Assembly: GCA_013297725.1 (NCBI GenBank)
Contig: JAAFIB010000002.1
Span: forward strand, 1 to 45,211
From: Sphingomonadales bacterium
GTDB taxonomy: Bacteria > Pseudomonadota > Alphaproteobacteria > Sphingomonadales > Sphingomonadaceae
DNA: 45,211 bases
Direction of reading: 5' to 3'
Shown here: piece after piece, positions 16,540 to 25,137 of the stretch
Position numbering within the stretch: position 1 is the stretch's first letter
Layout: each line of letters starts with the position of its first letter
The notes under the pieces: model-generated
Database searches by the model: none
Told to the model about the DNA's origin: nothing
The model's input: the letters and a program-made list of their open reading frames with translations, nothing else
Made by a program: the position numbers and the translations under genes

Positions 16540-17195
16540 ATTGCCTCCAAAGCGACTTTTAGTTCATCCATGTTTTCCACCAAATAGTCCGCCCCGGCAT
16601 CACGCAGTTCATCCAGCGGATGATAGCCCCAGCCAACGCCAATAGTCTTGCACCCAGCAGCAGCACCCATGTGAATATCATACACAGTATCGCCAATCAT
16701 AACCGCGTTTAACGCAGCGGCCCCGCTATCAACCAGAGCCTGATGTATCATCGAGGGATGGGGCTTTGATGGATGACGGTCGGCGGTCTGCAGGCTGATA
16801 AACAAGTCCTTTATGCCATGACCGTCAAGGCAGCGCTCCAGCCCGCGATCAGACTTTCCGGTGGCAACACCAAGTAACCAGCCGTTATCATGCAGATCGT
16901 TTAGCAACGGTGCGATGCCATCATATAACGGCTCATGTTCCAAACCATTGCTGCGCATCATCAAATAGGATGCGCGGTATCGTTCGACCATTTCAGAATG
17001 CACCGCGTTATCGGCGTCGGGGAGCAATGTTCGCATGATTTCAAATAGGCTCAATCCGACAATCCGCCTGATCGCACTGCGCGGCGGCGCGGCCATTCCG
17101 GCTTCGCCAAAGGCGTGCTCCATCGCGATGCAGATGTTGGCCTGACTATCGACCAACGTGCCGTCACAATCAAAAATTGCGAGGCGTTTGGTCAT
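16536..17195 (-). CDS. HAD-superfamily phosphatase, phosphoglycolate-phosphatase-like
   Basis: A 219-residue haloacid-dehalogenase-type hydrolase. Motif I FDCDGTLVDS carries the nucleophile D9 and acid D11; motif II Thr is in GVATGKSDRGL; the motif III lysine is in HPSKPHPSMIHQAL; motif IV GDTVYDIHMGAAAG completes the site. The cap is of the helical (subfamily I) type between motifs I and II. The substrate could be phosphoglycolate or another small phosphate ester. It heads a unit with the small membrane protein and ATP12. Confidence 0.88.
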   Translation of the reverse strand: MTKRLAIFDCDGTLVDSQANICIAMEHAFGEAGMAAPPRSAIRRIVGLSLFEIMRTLLPDADNAVHSEMVERYRASYLMMRSNGLEHEPLYDGIAPLLNDLHDNGWLLGVATGKSDRGLERCLDGHGIKDLFISLQTADRHPSKPHPSMIHQALVDSGAAALNAVMIGDTVYDIHMGAAAGCKTIGVGWGYHPLDELRDAGADYLVENMDELKVALEAI

Positions 17196-17219
17196 AGAAG
17201 CAACTCCGCCTCAAAACAT

Positions 17220-17305
17220 ACCGTTAGTGCTGAGCCTGTCGAAGTACGTCCCTCAGCCGAGCGCTGCCCGTTGAGACGCCCTTCGACAAGCTCAGGGCTA
17301 ACGGT
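17220..17305. repeat. GAGCCTGTCGAA inverted repeat, copy 2
   Basis: An 86-bp element with inverted ends: ACCGTTAGTGCTGAGCCTG on the left and, on the right, CTCAGGGCTAACGGT. The outermost ATACCGTTAG / CTAACGGTAT bases pair perfectly. It sits between the PaiB-like gene and the HAD gene, both on the minus strand, and carries no gene. Same family as 10095-10201 and 35544-35629. Confidence 0.92.
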
Positions 17306-17325
17306 ATATTTTAGCGACGTGATCT

Positions 17326-17943
17326 TCATTTCATCCATTCGCGCATGAAATGGGCCATCGCTTTTTTGCCCTGTTTCTCCAACTCATCGGCAACACGCAG
17401 TCGCTCTGCCTCAGTCTTGTTCTGTGAAAGTTTCAGCGTGGGTCGCCAAGCCATTACTTCCATCTCAAAACCGGTGATGCCTCCCAGCATTTTGTGGAAT
17501 ATATCATTATCCATTTTATCGCGGGTCCAAGGTGCCTTTGGCGCAAGCCGTGCTTCGTTCACGGCGCCTAGGTCATCAAGCAGCGCGATCAGCCCATCCT
17601 GATCCATCGCCCGCACCGGCCCCTCCATCTCGATGCTGATATAATTCCATGTCGGAACCTGATTGGGGCCTTCATACCAATCGGGGCTGACATAAGCATC
17701 GGGGCCATTCACAACGATCAAAGCATCAGTGCCGCCCAATGTCTTGGTCAGCGCATTGCCGCGTGCAAGGTGGAATTGCACGGCACCATCCCCTGTCGAA
17801 AAAAGCGAAGCTTGCCCCACACGCGGGCCGTTTGGCGTTTGCGCAAAGACCATCCCAAAGCCGATTTCCTGAACCAGTGCTTCCATCAACACGCGTTGTT
17901 CAGCATCGCTGCCCTTGGCGCGGAATAGTGCATTGGGGTGCAT
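17326..17943 (-). CDS. PaiB-like FMN-binding protein
   Basis: A 205-residue protein of the PaiB/FMN-binding negative transcriptional regulator family, with a split-barrel flavin-binding fold. Hallmarks are the MHPNALFRA start, VGQASLFSTGD, FHLARGNALTKTL, and VSPDWYEGPNQVPTWNY. In Bacillus, PaiB affects protease and sporulation genes; the bacterial family's true role is mostly unknown and could be a heme or flavin enzyme activity. Start overlaps the stop of the upstream pseudouridine synthase gene by one base. Confidence 0.87.
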   Translation of the reverse strand: MHPNALFRAKGSDAEQRVLMEALVQEIGFGMVFAQTPNGPRVGQASLFSTGDGAVQFHLARGNALTKTLGGTDALIVVNGPDAYVSPDWYEGPNQVPTWNYISIEMEGPVRAMDQDGLIALLDDLGAVNEARLAPKAPWTRDKMDNDIFHKMLGGITGFEMEVMAWRPTLKLSQNKTEAERLRVADELEKQGKKAMAHFMREWMK

Positions 17944-19163
17944 TAGGTCTTCCTTTTGGGTGCAGTTCGTTGAGCAACTGGCTTTTTGATTACTGGCTTC
18001 TTCGCCGCAATCTTTTTGGCTGTTGCCAGCTGGCTACGCTTTTTGTCCTTGGGTTTTTCAGCCGCCGCCGCTCCTCGCGAACGGCGTTCGCCTTTGCGTT
18101 CTTTACGTGCCGATTTCGCGATGTTGGCGGCAACGCGCTTTTTGCCTTCTGCAGTCTCGGCAAACTTTGGCGCGTCGAGCACCAGTGCATCACCCAGCTC
18201 AATGTCTAGCCCAAGGTCAGCAAAGCTTTCGGCCATATGCGGCGGCAGATCAGCGGTGATATCGATCTGGTGCCCCTTTGGATGATCGATCCGCAGCCGC
18301 CGTGCATGCAGGTGCATCTTGCGGCTGATCGTGCCGGTCAGGAACGCATCCTTCCCACCATATTTGCCATCGCCGACAATCGGATGGCCAATCGCTGCCA
18401 TGTGTACGCGCAGCTGATGTGTGCGGCCGGTATAGGGCTGCAACTCGACCCAGGAACACGCATTCCCCGCACGTTCGACAACGCGGTAACGCGTGCGTGC
18501 CGACGCGCCTTCTTTCTCATCGACATGCATCTTCTCGCCGCCGCTGCCCGGCTGTTTGGCAAGCGGCAGATCGATAAAGCCGTCATAAATTGAAGGCACG
18601 CCTACAACGAGCGCCCAATAAACTTTGCGTGCAGTGCGTGACGAAAACGCTTTGGCAAAATGCCCAGCCGCCCGCGATGTCCGCGCGACCAACAACACGC
18701 CCGAGGTGTCCTTATCCAGCCGGTGCACCAGCTTTGGCCGGTTATCGAGACCAAAGGTCAGCGCATCAAGCAAGCCGTCGACATGGCTTTCCGTCTTTGT
18801 CCCGCCCTGTGTCGCAAGGCCGGGTGGCTTGTTCAGGATCAAAGCCGCATCGTCGCGGTGGATGACCATATCCTTTGCAAAATCTACCTCTGCCTCGGTC
18901 AACTCGCGCCGCTTGCGCGCTGGCTTTCCGGTTGCGGCGGCTTCTGCATCGGCCGGTGGCACGCGGATTTCTTGGCCAGCCTCTAAACGGTCGCCGGGAG
19001 TCGCCCGTTTGCCATCGACGCGCAATTGCCCCGTTCGTGCCCAGCGCGATACGAGGTTAAAGCTGGCATCGGGCAAATGCCGTTTGAACCAGCGGTCAAG
19101 GCGAATACCGTCATCATCGGGTTCCACCTTAAAATGGCGGATCGCAGTTTCGGCCTTGCTCAT
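17943..19163 (-). CDS. RluC/RluD-family pseudouridine synthase with basic C-terminal extension
   Basis: A 406-residue enzyme. An S4 RNA-binding domain lies at about residues 18-70 (RLDRWFKRHLPDASF to EIRVPP). The catalytic domain has D150 in VHRLDKDTSGVLLVART and the LQPYTGRTHQLRVHMA motif. The last ~80 residues are extremely Lys/Arg/Ala-rich (KSARKERKGERRSRG onwards), longer than in E. coli RluC, and probably disordered and RNA-binding. Target uridines in 23S rRNA are inferred from family only. PaiB follows with a one-base overlap. Confidence 0.93.
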   Translation of the reverse strand: MSKAETAIRHFKVEPDDDGIRLDRWFKRHLPDASFNLVSRWARTGQLRVDGKRATPGDRLEAGQEIRVPPADAEAAATGKPARKRRELTEAEVDFAKDMVIHRDDAALILNKPPGLATQGGTKTESHVDGLLDALTFGLDNRPKLVHRLDKDTSGVLLVARTSRAAGHFAKAFSSRTARKVYWALVVGVPSIYDGFIDLPLAKQPGSGGEKMHVDEKEGASARTRYRVVERAGNACSWVELQPYTGRTHQLRVHMAAIGHPIVGDGKYGGKDAFLTGTISRKMHLHARRLRIDHPKGHQIDITADLPPHMAESFADLGLDIELGDALVLDAPKFAETAEGKKRVAANIAKSARKERKGERRSRGAAAAEKPKDKKRSQLATAKKIAAKKPVIKKPVAQRTAPKRKT

Positions 19164-19274
19164 GCAAATACCCCGCGATCAAGCGCGCTTCTAAACATTA
19201 GAGGTAAAATTGATTTCATGACGCGCGGCTTAGCCGTCAATGTTGATAAAGGAAAGACTAGCGCCAAAGCGCAG

Positions 19275-20972
19275 CTATTTTCCGTCATCGCGGAAATAAA
19301 CAGTTCCGTTCAGCATCAATGAATCACGATCCTGCTTTCCCATCTGATGAACATAGGCCGCAAACGACAAGCGCGAGATTCTGCCATCCGGATATGTCAG
19401 TTTCAACGTATAGCCCTCGACATCATAGCGGCCCCTTGCACCCCCGCCATTGCTTCCGCCCATAGCACCACCACCCTCCCCGCCAGCACCGGGCCCGACC
19501 ATGAACGAGCTGCTCCGGTCGCTGCTAAACGTGCCATCGGGGAAGAATGTGTAGCTGCTTTCACTCAAAAAACTATTGCCGCCGCCAAAGGCTTGATTGC
19601 CGCCACCGCTGACATGGCGATACTCTCCGTTCAGCTTCATACCCTTTGGCCCGCCGGTCATCAGGTTATCGCCGCTGACCGGAACAGTGCTGGTTTCTCC
19701 GTCATTCCAACGCACAGTGATCGTTGAACCTGCGCGCGTCCAGCGTCCCCAATTGCCCGGCTCTTTCAATGCGTCTGCCGCAGGATCAATATAGGCTGGC
19801 GGACGACTAAAGTCGCTGAACGCGCGGCCATCCTTTAACAAAACCGGGCCATCGATTTCAAACCCGGTCATAAAACCGCCCGCGCCCATTGTATTGCGGC
19901 CTTCGGTATAAATCCCTGCAATCTGTATATCTTTCAGTCCGTTGGCAGGCGGCGGCAGCTGCGTAGCCGCAATCGTCTTTTGTCGCCGCGCCTCTAGCGC
20001 GCCCGAACGCACTTGCAGCTTAGCCTGCTCAACCCCGTAAGAACAGGTTTGCAACCAGCCTTTATTCGGACAACGAACACCGATGATCACCGTTCGACCG
20101 TCCGCTGTACGTTCCGACCCCGCCATATGGATTGACGGGCCGTCAAACGCCTCTGGATATTCGCGCCGTATCCATGGATTGTCGGTAGTGCCAACCCACT
20201 GCGCCGTCCCAGGATTTTCGTCGACCTGATCATCCAGATTATCAATCAGGTTATCGGACATCTGTTTGATCGCACCGGGCAATTGGTCGGCCGATATCAT
20301 ACGCGGCGGTGTTACATAGAGTGTCGCTTTGCGTAGGCCGTTCCAGTTGCTGTTCACTGCTATCGACGTTCCGTCACTCGCATATTGCCCATCCCAGCCG
20401 GCCACATTCAACGGCGTTTCAGGGTCAGGCATTTTTAACTCGCCTGTTTGCAACAGCGCCACACCGGTAAGCATTTTGCGCAGGCACGTTTCAAAGCGGT
20501 ATTCATTTGGCTGATCAGGATCATCCGCCTCGCAGCGGGCGGTAAAGGGGACATAGCTGTTATTCTTTGTGGTTATGACACCCCAAAAGCCCAGAATATC
20601 ATCAAAGGCATAGGTCCAGCGATACTTAACCGCCAATACGCCGGGTGCCAGTTCACTGGCGCGTCTCAGATCCAGCTTTGTGGGCTCCAATGAGTCATCA
20701 CCAAGGTCGTCACCTTCAAAATGGCTAGCCAGCACCTGCTGCGCGGTGCGACCTGCAACCGGTTCTTCGGCAAGCAGGTTCAGATAAAGGTCGCTTTGCC
20801 ACGTATACATTGTGGGGTGCAGTGTCAGTGTACCGCGGCGCCAATCCTCGGCCTCCCAATCGCCAAGCGCAGCTGTTACCTGTTTGGAAAATTCGGTTGG
20901 CGGATCGTCGGCTGCAAACGCTGGCACGCTCGACGAAAACGCTATTAGGGTCAGAATACGCCAAAGGCGCAC
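19275..20972 (-). CDS. Exported protein of unknown function, 565 aa
   Basis: A GTG-started protein with a clear signal peptide (RILTLIAFSSSVPAFA, cleavage before ADDPP). The central part is rich in short beta-strand-like blocks. The C-terminal third has Gly-rich loops (GGGNQAFGGG and GPGAGGEGGGAMGGSNGGGA) alternating with GRYDVEGYTLKLTYPDG and similar strands, resembling a small barrel or lipocalin-like ending. Several cysteine pairs suggest periplasmic disulfides. It begins one base after the stop of the DUF6683-like gene, so the two are co-transcribed and may act together. Not recognised. Confidence 0.8.
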   Translation of the reverse strand: MRLWRILTLIAFSSSVPAFAADDPPTEFSKQVTAALGDWEAEDWRRGTLTLHPTMYTWQSDLYLNLLAEEPVAGRTAQQVLASHFEGDDLGDDSLEPTKLDLRRASELAPGVLAVKYRWTYAFDDILGFWGVITTKNNSYVPFTARCEADDPDQPNEYRFETCLRKMLTGVALLQTGELKMPDPETPLNVAGWDGQYASDGTSIAVNSNWNGLRKATLYVTPPRMISADQLPGAIKQMSDNLIDNLDDQVDENPGTAQWVGTTDNPWIRREYPEAFDGPSIHMAGSERTADGRTVIIGVRCPNKGWLQTCSYGVEQAKLQVRSGALEARRQKTIAATQLPPPANGLKDIQIAGIYTEGRNTMGAGGFMTGFEIDGPVLLKDGRAFSDFSRPPAYIDPAADALKEPGNWGRWTRAGSTITVRWNDGETSTVPVSGDNLMTGGPKGMKLNGEYRHVSGGGNQAFGGGNSFLSESSYTFFPDGTFSSDRSSSFMVGPGAGGEGGGAMGGSNGGGARGRYDVEGYTLKLTYPDGRISRLSFAAYVHQMGKQDRDSLMLNGTVYFRDDGK

Positions 20973-20973
20973 G

Positions 20974-21687
20974 TTACTTTTTCCGTTCCAGCCCGGCGGG
21001 TGTCAAAACAAACAGATCAACATCAATGCCCATTTCCTTGGCACCAGCCTTTGTATCGGCTTTCACTTTGGCCAAGGCTGCAGGATCCGAAACAGATTCT
21101 TGCAATATGGCGTCAAATAGAAATCCTTGAATCATTAGCGCTTCGGAAAACTGCTGCTTTTTGGCGTCGTCCAGCTTTAACATGTCCGGTGTGTTACCAA
21201 GCGCATTGGCCGCCATTTTCTGAACGCCAGCGATCTGTTCGGGTGTGTTTTGATCCGTGCGTCCGTTGGCTGCCATCCAGGCGTTCAGGAAATATATGGC
21301 ATAGGCGTCTGCCATATTATCGGTCTTCAAACCATAAGGCGCAACGGCTTTACCGATCTCGTCAATGATATCGACCTGAGCAAAGACCTTTTCAAACTCG
21401 CCTGCAACTTCGGGGTTCAGAGTGCGCAAACCATCAACAAATGATTTGATGCTCTGTTTTCGGACATCCGTCGACGGTTTGTAGTTCAGCGAGGCAAGCG
21501 ATGCTGCAGATGGAGCGGCAACCGCTTTACCGGCACGTGCAGCCTCTGCCTGCGCATTTGCGCTAGTCGAAATCGTGTTGGTTAAAGCGCCCATATCGAA
21601 CACACCCTGCGCCGCAGCGGGAGTAACAGCTATCGTCGTTAGAACTAATGCAAAGCCTGCAGAAAACGATTTGAGGAGAGTGTGCAT
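20974..21687 (-). CDS. Exported DUF6683-like protein
   Basis: A 237-residue protein with a signal peptide (LLKSFSAGFALVLTTIAV, cleavage after AAA). The mature part starts with a low-complexity Ala/Ser linker, then a helical domain with SLNYKPSTDVRKQSIKSF and NMADAYAIYFLNAWMAANG, which resembles DUF6683. Function is unknown. An AGGAAAGG lies upstream of the ATG. It is directly followed by the 565-residue exported protein. Confidence 0.8.
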   Translation of the reverse strand: MHTLLKSFSAGFALVLTTIAVTPAAAQGVFDMGALTNTISTSANAQAEAARAGKAVAAPSAASLASLNYKPSTDVRKQSIKSFVDGLRTLNPEVAGEFEKVFAQVDIIDEIGKAVAPYGLKTDNMADAYAIYFLNAWMAANGRTDQNTPEQIAGVQKMAANALGNTPDMLKLDDAKKQQFSEALMIQGFLFDAILQESVSDPAALAKVKADTKAGAKEMGIDVDLFVLTPAGLERKK

Positions 21688-21851
21688 ATGAATACCTTTC
21701 CTATCGAGTCGATCTACTAAGCTGCTGAATATGGGATCAGATTACGGAAACTCCAAAAGGAAAATCCAACGCTTCAACGCGTTCTTGCTACGACGCAAAA
21801 CCTATGCCTGTCATCGTCCCTGATGCAGCCTATATTGCGGCGGCTTGAAGC

Positions 21852-21879
21852 CAAAATAAAGGGGGCATGAAGCCCCCTT
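21852..21879 (-). terminator. Rho-independent terminator after the lipoprotein gene
   Basis: On the minus strand, AAGGGGGC-TTCAT-GCCCCCTT forms an eight-base-pair stem followed by TATTTTGG. It lies 36 bases past the lipoprotein stop codon and upstream of the DUF6683-like gene, so it separates the two transcripts. Confidence 0.8.
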
Positions 21880-21914
21880 AGTCGTTCGGTAATTTCAAAA
21901 ACAGGATCGGCAGA

Positions 21915-22700
21915 TCAGCGGCCGTTATTGGCGACGATATCAACCGATGTGCCACCACCCGACAGCGGGTTCAATGTGACAACATAGGCACCGCCATCGT
22001 TATCACGGGTTCCGCCAAGGACATGCTCCCCATCGCGCACTTCGTAATCGGCGGTAAAGCCAGACCGGCGGGCGCGGGTGTAGTAATAATCGGCGACCGC
22101 TTGCATTGAGGCCGATGTGGAAAAGCTAACAACGCGGATATCGCAAATTCCGCCTTCAACGCCCGCAGCTTCTTGAACGCGGCCCTTGGGATAGACGGGG
22201 AATTCGGTTGGCATACGTGCGGCCCAACCTGCACCATATTGCAGCTTTGCCTCGCACGTACCCTTACCGCGCTTTACGCCCTGTTCGGCGGCAAGCGATT
22301 CAAGCGTTTGTGCGCCACCATTGGTACCGCAGTCACGGCAATCGCCCGCTGCAACAACGCGCGGCTTTGGAGCGCGCATCAATTTTGTATTGTCCAGATC
22401 CGCAGCAGAAGCCGTTGAACCTTCATAGCCTGTGTCTGGCGGAACCGAGCCGTCGAGCGGCTGGTCAGGTGCTTTCACCATATTGCTGTTGCTGCTGTCG
22501 GTCAGCGCCGGATCAACCATGATGCGATCTTCGAGCGCACCTTTCATAGCCGGGTCCGAACCCTTGCCCGTCAGCTTTTCATCAAGAGCTGTAACTTCCT
22601 CGTCATTTCCGGCAGTACCGCAAGCGGAAAGGCTTAATGTCATCAGCGAGGCTGAAAGTAAGGCTACCGTTGTCCGGCGAAACAGGCTGTTCTTGTGCAC
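21915..22700 (-). CDS. Putative lipoprotein, 261 aa
   Basis: A GTG-started lipoprotein: the signal sequence ends in a lipobox LSLSAC with the lipidated C27. After a long Asp/Ser/Gly-rich, probably disordered linker (to about residue 120) comes a domain with CRDCG and six cysteines in all after C27-like positions, an AARMPTEFPVYPKGRVQEA stretch and the sequence VADYYYTRARRSGFTADYEV. The later half looks like a small alpha/beta domain exposed in the periplasm. I do not recognise the family. A terminator follows 36 bases downstream. Confidence 0.78.
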   Translation of the reverse strand: MHKNSLFRRTTVALLSASLMTLSLSACGTAGNDEEVTALDEKLTGKGSDPAMKGALEDRIMVDPALTDSSNSNMVKAPDQPLDGSVPPDTGYEGSTASAADLDNTKLMRAPKPRVVAAGDCRDCGTNGGAQTLESLAAEQGVKRGKGTCEAKLQYGAGWAARMPTEFPVYPKGRVQEAAGVEGGICDIRVVSFSTSASMQAVADYYYTRARRSGFTADYEVRDGEHVLGGTRDNDGGAYVVTLNPLSGGGTSVDIVANNGR

Positions 22701-22885
22701 GATAAATGCTCCAACTATATTTGAACGCTGACGCTGCGCGCATATTTCCGCGATGGCCAGCCCGAAACAGGGTTAACCAGTGCCAGATATCCATTAATAC
22801 TGATTGGATGGGCCTGCAATGCCCTATGCTGTGCCAGCACGGGACATGCCAGCAACAGCCGTTAACGACGCAACCAAAATGCGCG

Positions 22886-23425
22886 CTATTTCACAACACC
22901 GCGATAGGACAATGTACCCTCGCCGCCCGGAGGAATCGCGCTGGGGAATACCCAACGCACATGAGTTACATCTTGAACCGCAGCTGCGCGGGTAACATCG
23001 GTTGTGCCATCAGCTGCTTTTGCTTTCACCGTCAAATTGGCAAGCTTGCCCCAGCTTTTGCCGCCATCAACGGACATCTCGGCCCATTCTTCAACGACTG
23101 ATATAAACTGCACTGGTCCTGGCATAGGATTTGTCGCACGAAAACCAGTGGCCGGTAACGTGCCCTGATTTTTATAGCTAAGCGTAAAAACAACGCGATC
23201 GCCGGGAGTGACTGCAACCTCTGATGGCTTTTTCAACAAGATCTGTTCTTTACCACTGGCATCGACTTCGATCCGTTCGATCACAGCATCGCTGGTAAGG
23301 ATAACACGGCCCGGTTCTGCGGCCTGCGCATGGGCAGGTGCAGCATAGGCCGCCAGTGAACCCAAACACGCTGCTGTTGCCAATGCAACCGCATAAGCCA
23401 TGTCCAATTTGCGCAATACTAGCAT
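22886..23425 (-). CDS. Exported DUF11-like protein
   Basis: A 179-residue protein with a signal peptide (VALATAACLGSLAAYAAPAHA). The mature part carries the hallmark DRVVFTLSYKNQGTLPATGF and the NPMPGPVQFI strand of DUF11-type Ig-like domains, often found in surface or secreted proteins, followed by a second set of beta strands ending in GEGTLSYRGVV. One domain only; no anchor. It could be part of the cell-surface proteins encoded in the neighbouring genes. Function unknown. Confidence 0.8.
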   Translation of the reverse strand: MLVLRKLDMAYAVALATAACLGSLAAYAAPAHAQAAEPGRVILTSDAVIERIEVDASGKEQILLKKPSEVAVTPGDRVVFTLSYKNQGTLPATGFRATNPMPGPVQFISVVEEWAEMSVDGGKSWGKLANLTVKAKAADGTTDVTRAAAVQDVTHVRWVFPSAIPPGGEGTLSYRGVVK

Positions 23426-23567
23426 CGCACTTTCGCTCCGAATTAAACCAACGTCCCGCTTTCGCGTAACTTAACGGATAAATTCTGGCGAAAAATGGTT
23501 AACAGGCGGTAAAAATAGCCGGTCAAATCAGACGAGTTACAATAATTTTACGATTGCTATCTGGCCT

Positions 23568-24452
23568 TCATCCCTGTGCATGGCCTGCAATCAATTCCAC
23601 CATCCGCCCAATTTGCGAACGCGGCAGATCATGCGCCATTTCGTCAATGATTTCCAAGCGGGCATTTGGAACATGATGTGCAATATCCTCACTGCCCTCT
23701 TTTGGTACCAGCGGATCTGCACCGCCATGGATAACCAGCGTAGATGTAGTGATTGTCTTCAGCCGTTCGACCCGGCTGCCATCCGCGATAATGGCAAGCA
23801 ATTGCCGCTTTGATCCGATGGGGTAATAGCCACGATCAAAAGCAATGCCAGCCATTTCGGCATGGGCACTGTCGGGGCGAGCAGGATCAGGATAGGAAAA
23901 CGAGCGCACCAGATCAGCGCCGAATGCTACCGCTTCCTCGCGATTGGCATCTGACGGACGCTTCACCATAAACCGGCGCTGGATATCGGGACGCGCACCG
24001 GGCAGTCCGGGTGCGCCGCTGGACGACATGATCGACGTCATACTCAGCAAACGCTCCCGATGGTTTGCGGCCATCAACTGCACGATCATTCCGCCCATAG
24101 AGGCGCCGACGACATTCGCCTTTTCGATCCCCAGAGCATCCAGCAGACCGATTCCGTCAGCGGCCATATCGGAAAGGCTGTAGGCTACATTCACTGGCAG
24201 GCCCAAACGCGCCTTAAACATGCTCCAGATCAAATTAGGCGCAGATGCACCCTCCATCCGCTGTGACATACCGACGTCGCGGTTGTCATAATGGATGACG
24301 CGAAAGCCCTTTGCCACAAGCGCTTGGATCATCTCGTCGGGCCACGCGATCATCTGCGCACCAAGGCCCATGACCAGAAGAATGACCGGCGCATCGGCGG
24401 GGCCATTGTCCTCGTAATAAAGGTTGACGTTATTGGCGGTTATGTGCGGCAT
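23568..24452 (-). CDS. Alpha/beta-hydrolase
   Basis: A 294-residue alpha/beta-hydrolase-fold enzyme. The nucleophile elbow is GASMGG with S118, the acid D246 is in HGGADPLV and the His274 in EMAHDLP. The HYDNRDVGMSQ segment after strand 4 is typical of the esterase/lactonase branch. No signal peptide. Substrate cannot be deduced. It stands alone between the exported proteins and the CBS gene. Confidence 0.9.
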   Translation of the reverse strand: MPHITANNVNLYYEDNGPADAPVILLVMGLGAQMIAWPDEMIQALVAKGFRVIHYDNRDVGMSQRMEGASAPNLIWSMFKARLGLPVNVAYSLSDMAADGIGLLDALGIEKANVVGASMGGMIVQLMAANHRERLLSMTSIMSSSGAPGLPGARPDIQRRFMVKRPSDANREEAVAFGADLVRSFSYPDPARPDSAHAEMAGIAFDRGYYPIGSKRQLLAIIADGSRVERLKTITTSTLVIHGGADPLVPKEGSEDIAHHVPNARLEIIDEMAHDLPRSQIGRMVELIAGHAQG

Positions 24453-24523
24453 TGAAATCCCCCCGGTGAGCTGCCTTTTATCTAAGGCAGTCTACTATCA
24501 ACACTTTGCGCCACCAGTGCAAA

Positions 24524-25039
24524 CTATCGCGCAATCAGCAGCGCAATAATCCCTGTAAGCGCAATCATAACAAATGCGCCGACACCGATAAAGATCGACG
24601 GATTGATATCAAATGTTGCTTTTGCTTGTTCTTTGACCCGGTTCAACAACTCTGGCCATGTATAGCTTACGAAGTCGCCTTGGCTCATAATGCCGATCAA
24701 CGAGCCGTCATCATCAACGACGGGCAAATGCCGGAACCGGTCATTTGACATCTGACGAAGCCAGTCGAGCAAATCATCATCAGCACGCGCCAGTTTCAGA
24801 TCAGACGTCATAATCGCGCTTAACGGTGTCTTTTTAGGATCAAGATTTTTGTTCAACAACCGGCGCATAAAATCACGCTCTGTAACGATCCCAAGTGGCT
24901 TACGATCAGGTGAAATAATAACAGCAGCGCCATAGTTCTTTTCGCTCATAGCCTGCACCGCCGTAAACACGTCTTGGTCAGCGCTAAACGTCATCACAGC
25001 GCCTTTGCGGCTGAACTCGGGTCGATCCTTAATTTTCAT
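24524..25039 (-). CDS. CBS-domain protein with C-terminal membrane helix
   Basis: A 171-residue protein with two CBS modules: the first includes AVQAMSEKNYGAAVIIS and LGIVTERDFMRRLL, the second includes DRFRHLPVVDDDGSLIGIMSQGDF. Tandem CBS domains usually bind adenosine nucleotides. A C-terminal hydrophobic segment, FIGVGAFVMIALTGIIALLIA, should anchor it in the membrane. The start at 25039 has AGGAGG seven bases upstream; the 21 codons above it in the same frame are unlikely to be translated. Confidence 0.88.
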   Translation of the reverse strand: MKIKDRPEFSRKGAVMTFSADQDVFTAVQAMSEKNYGAAVIISPDRKPLGIVTERDFMRRLLNKNLDPKKTPLSAIMTSDLKLARADDDLLDWLRQMSNDRFRHLPVVDDDGSLIGIMSQGDFVSYTWPELLNRVKEQAKATFDINPSIFIGVGAFVMIALTGIIALLIAR

Positions 25040-25137
25040 AGGTTGTCCTCCTGGGGAGTGATATCCCGGGGCACACCTTAAAGAGCAGCAATAGCGCAAC
25101 AATACGGATATTTAGGTCATTGGCGGGCACGGAGGGA

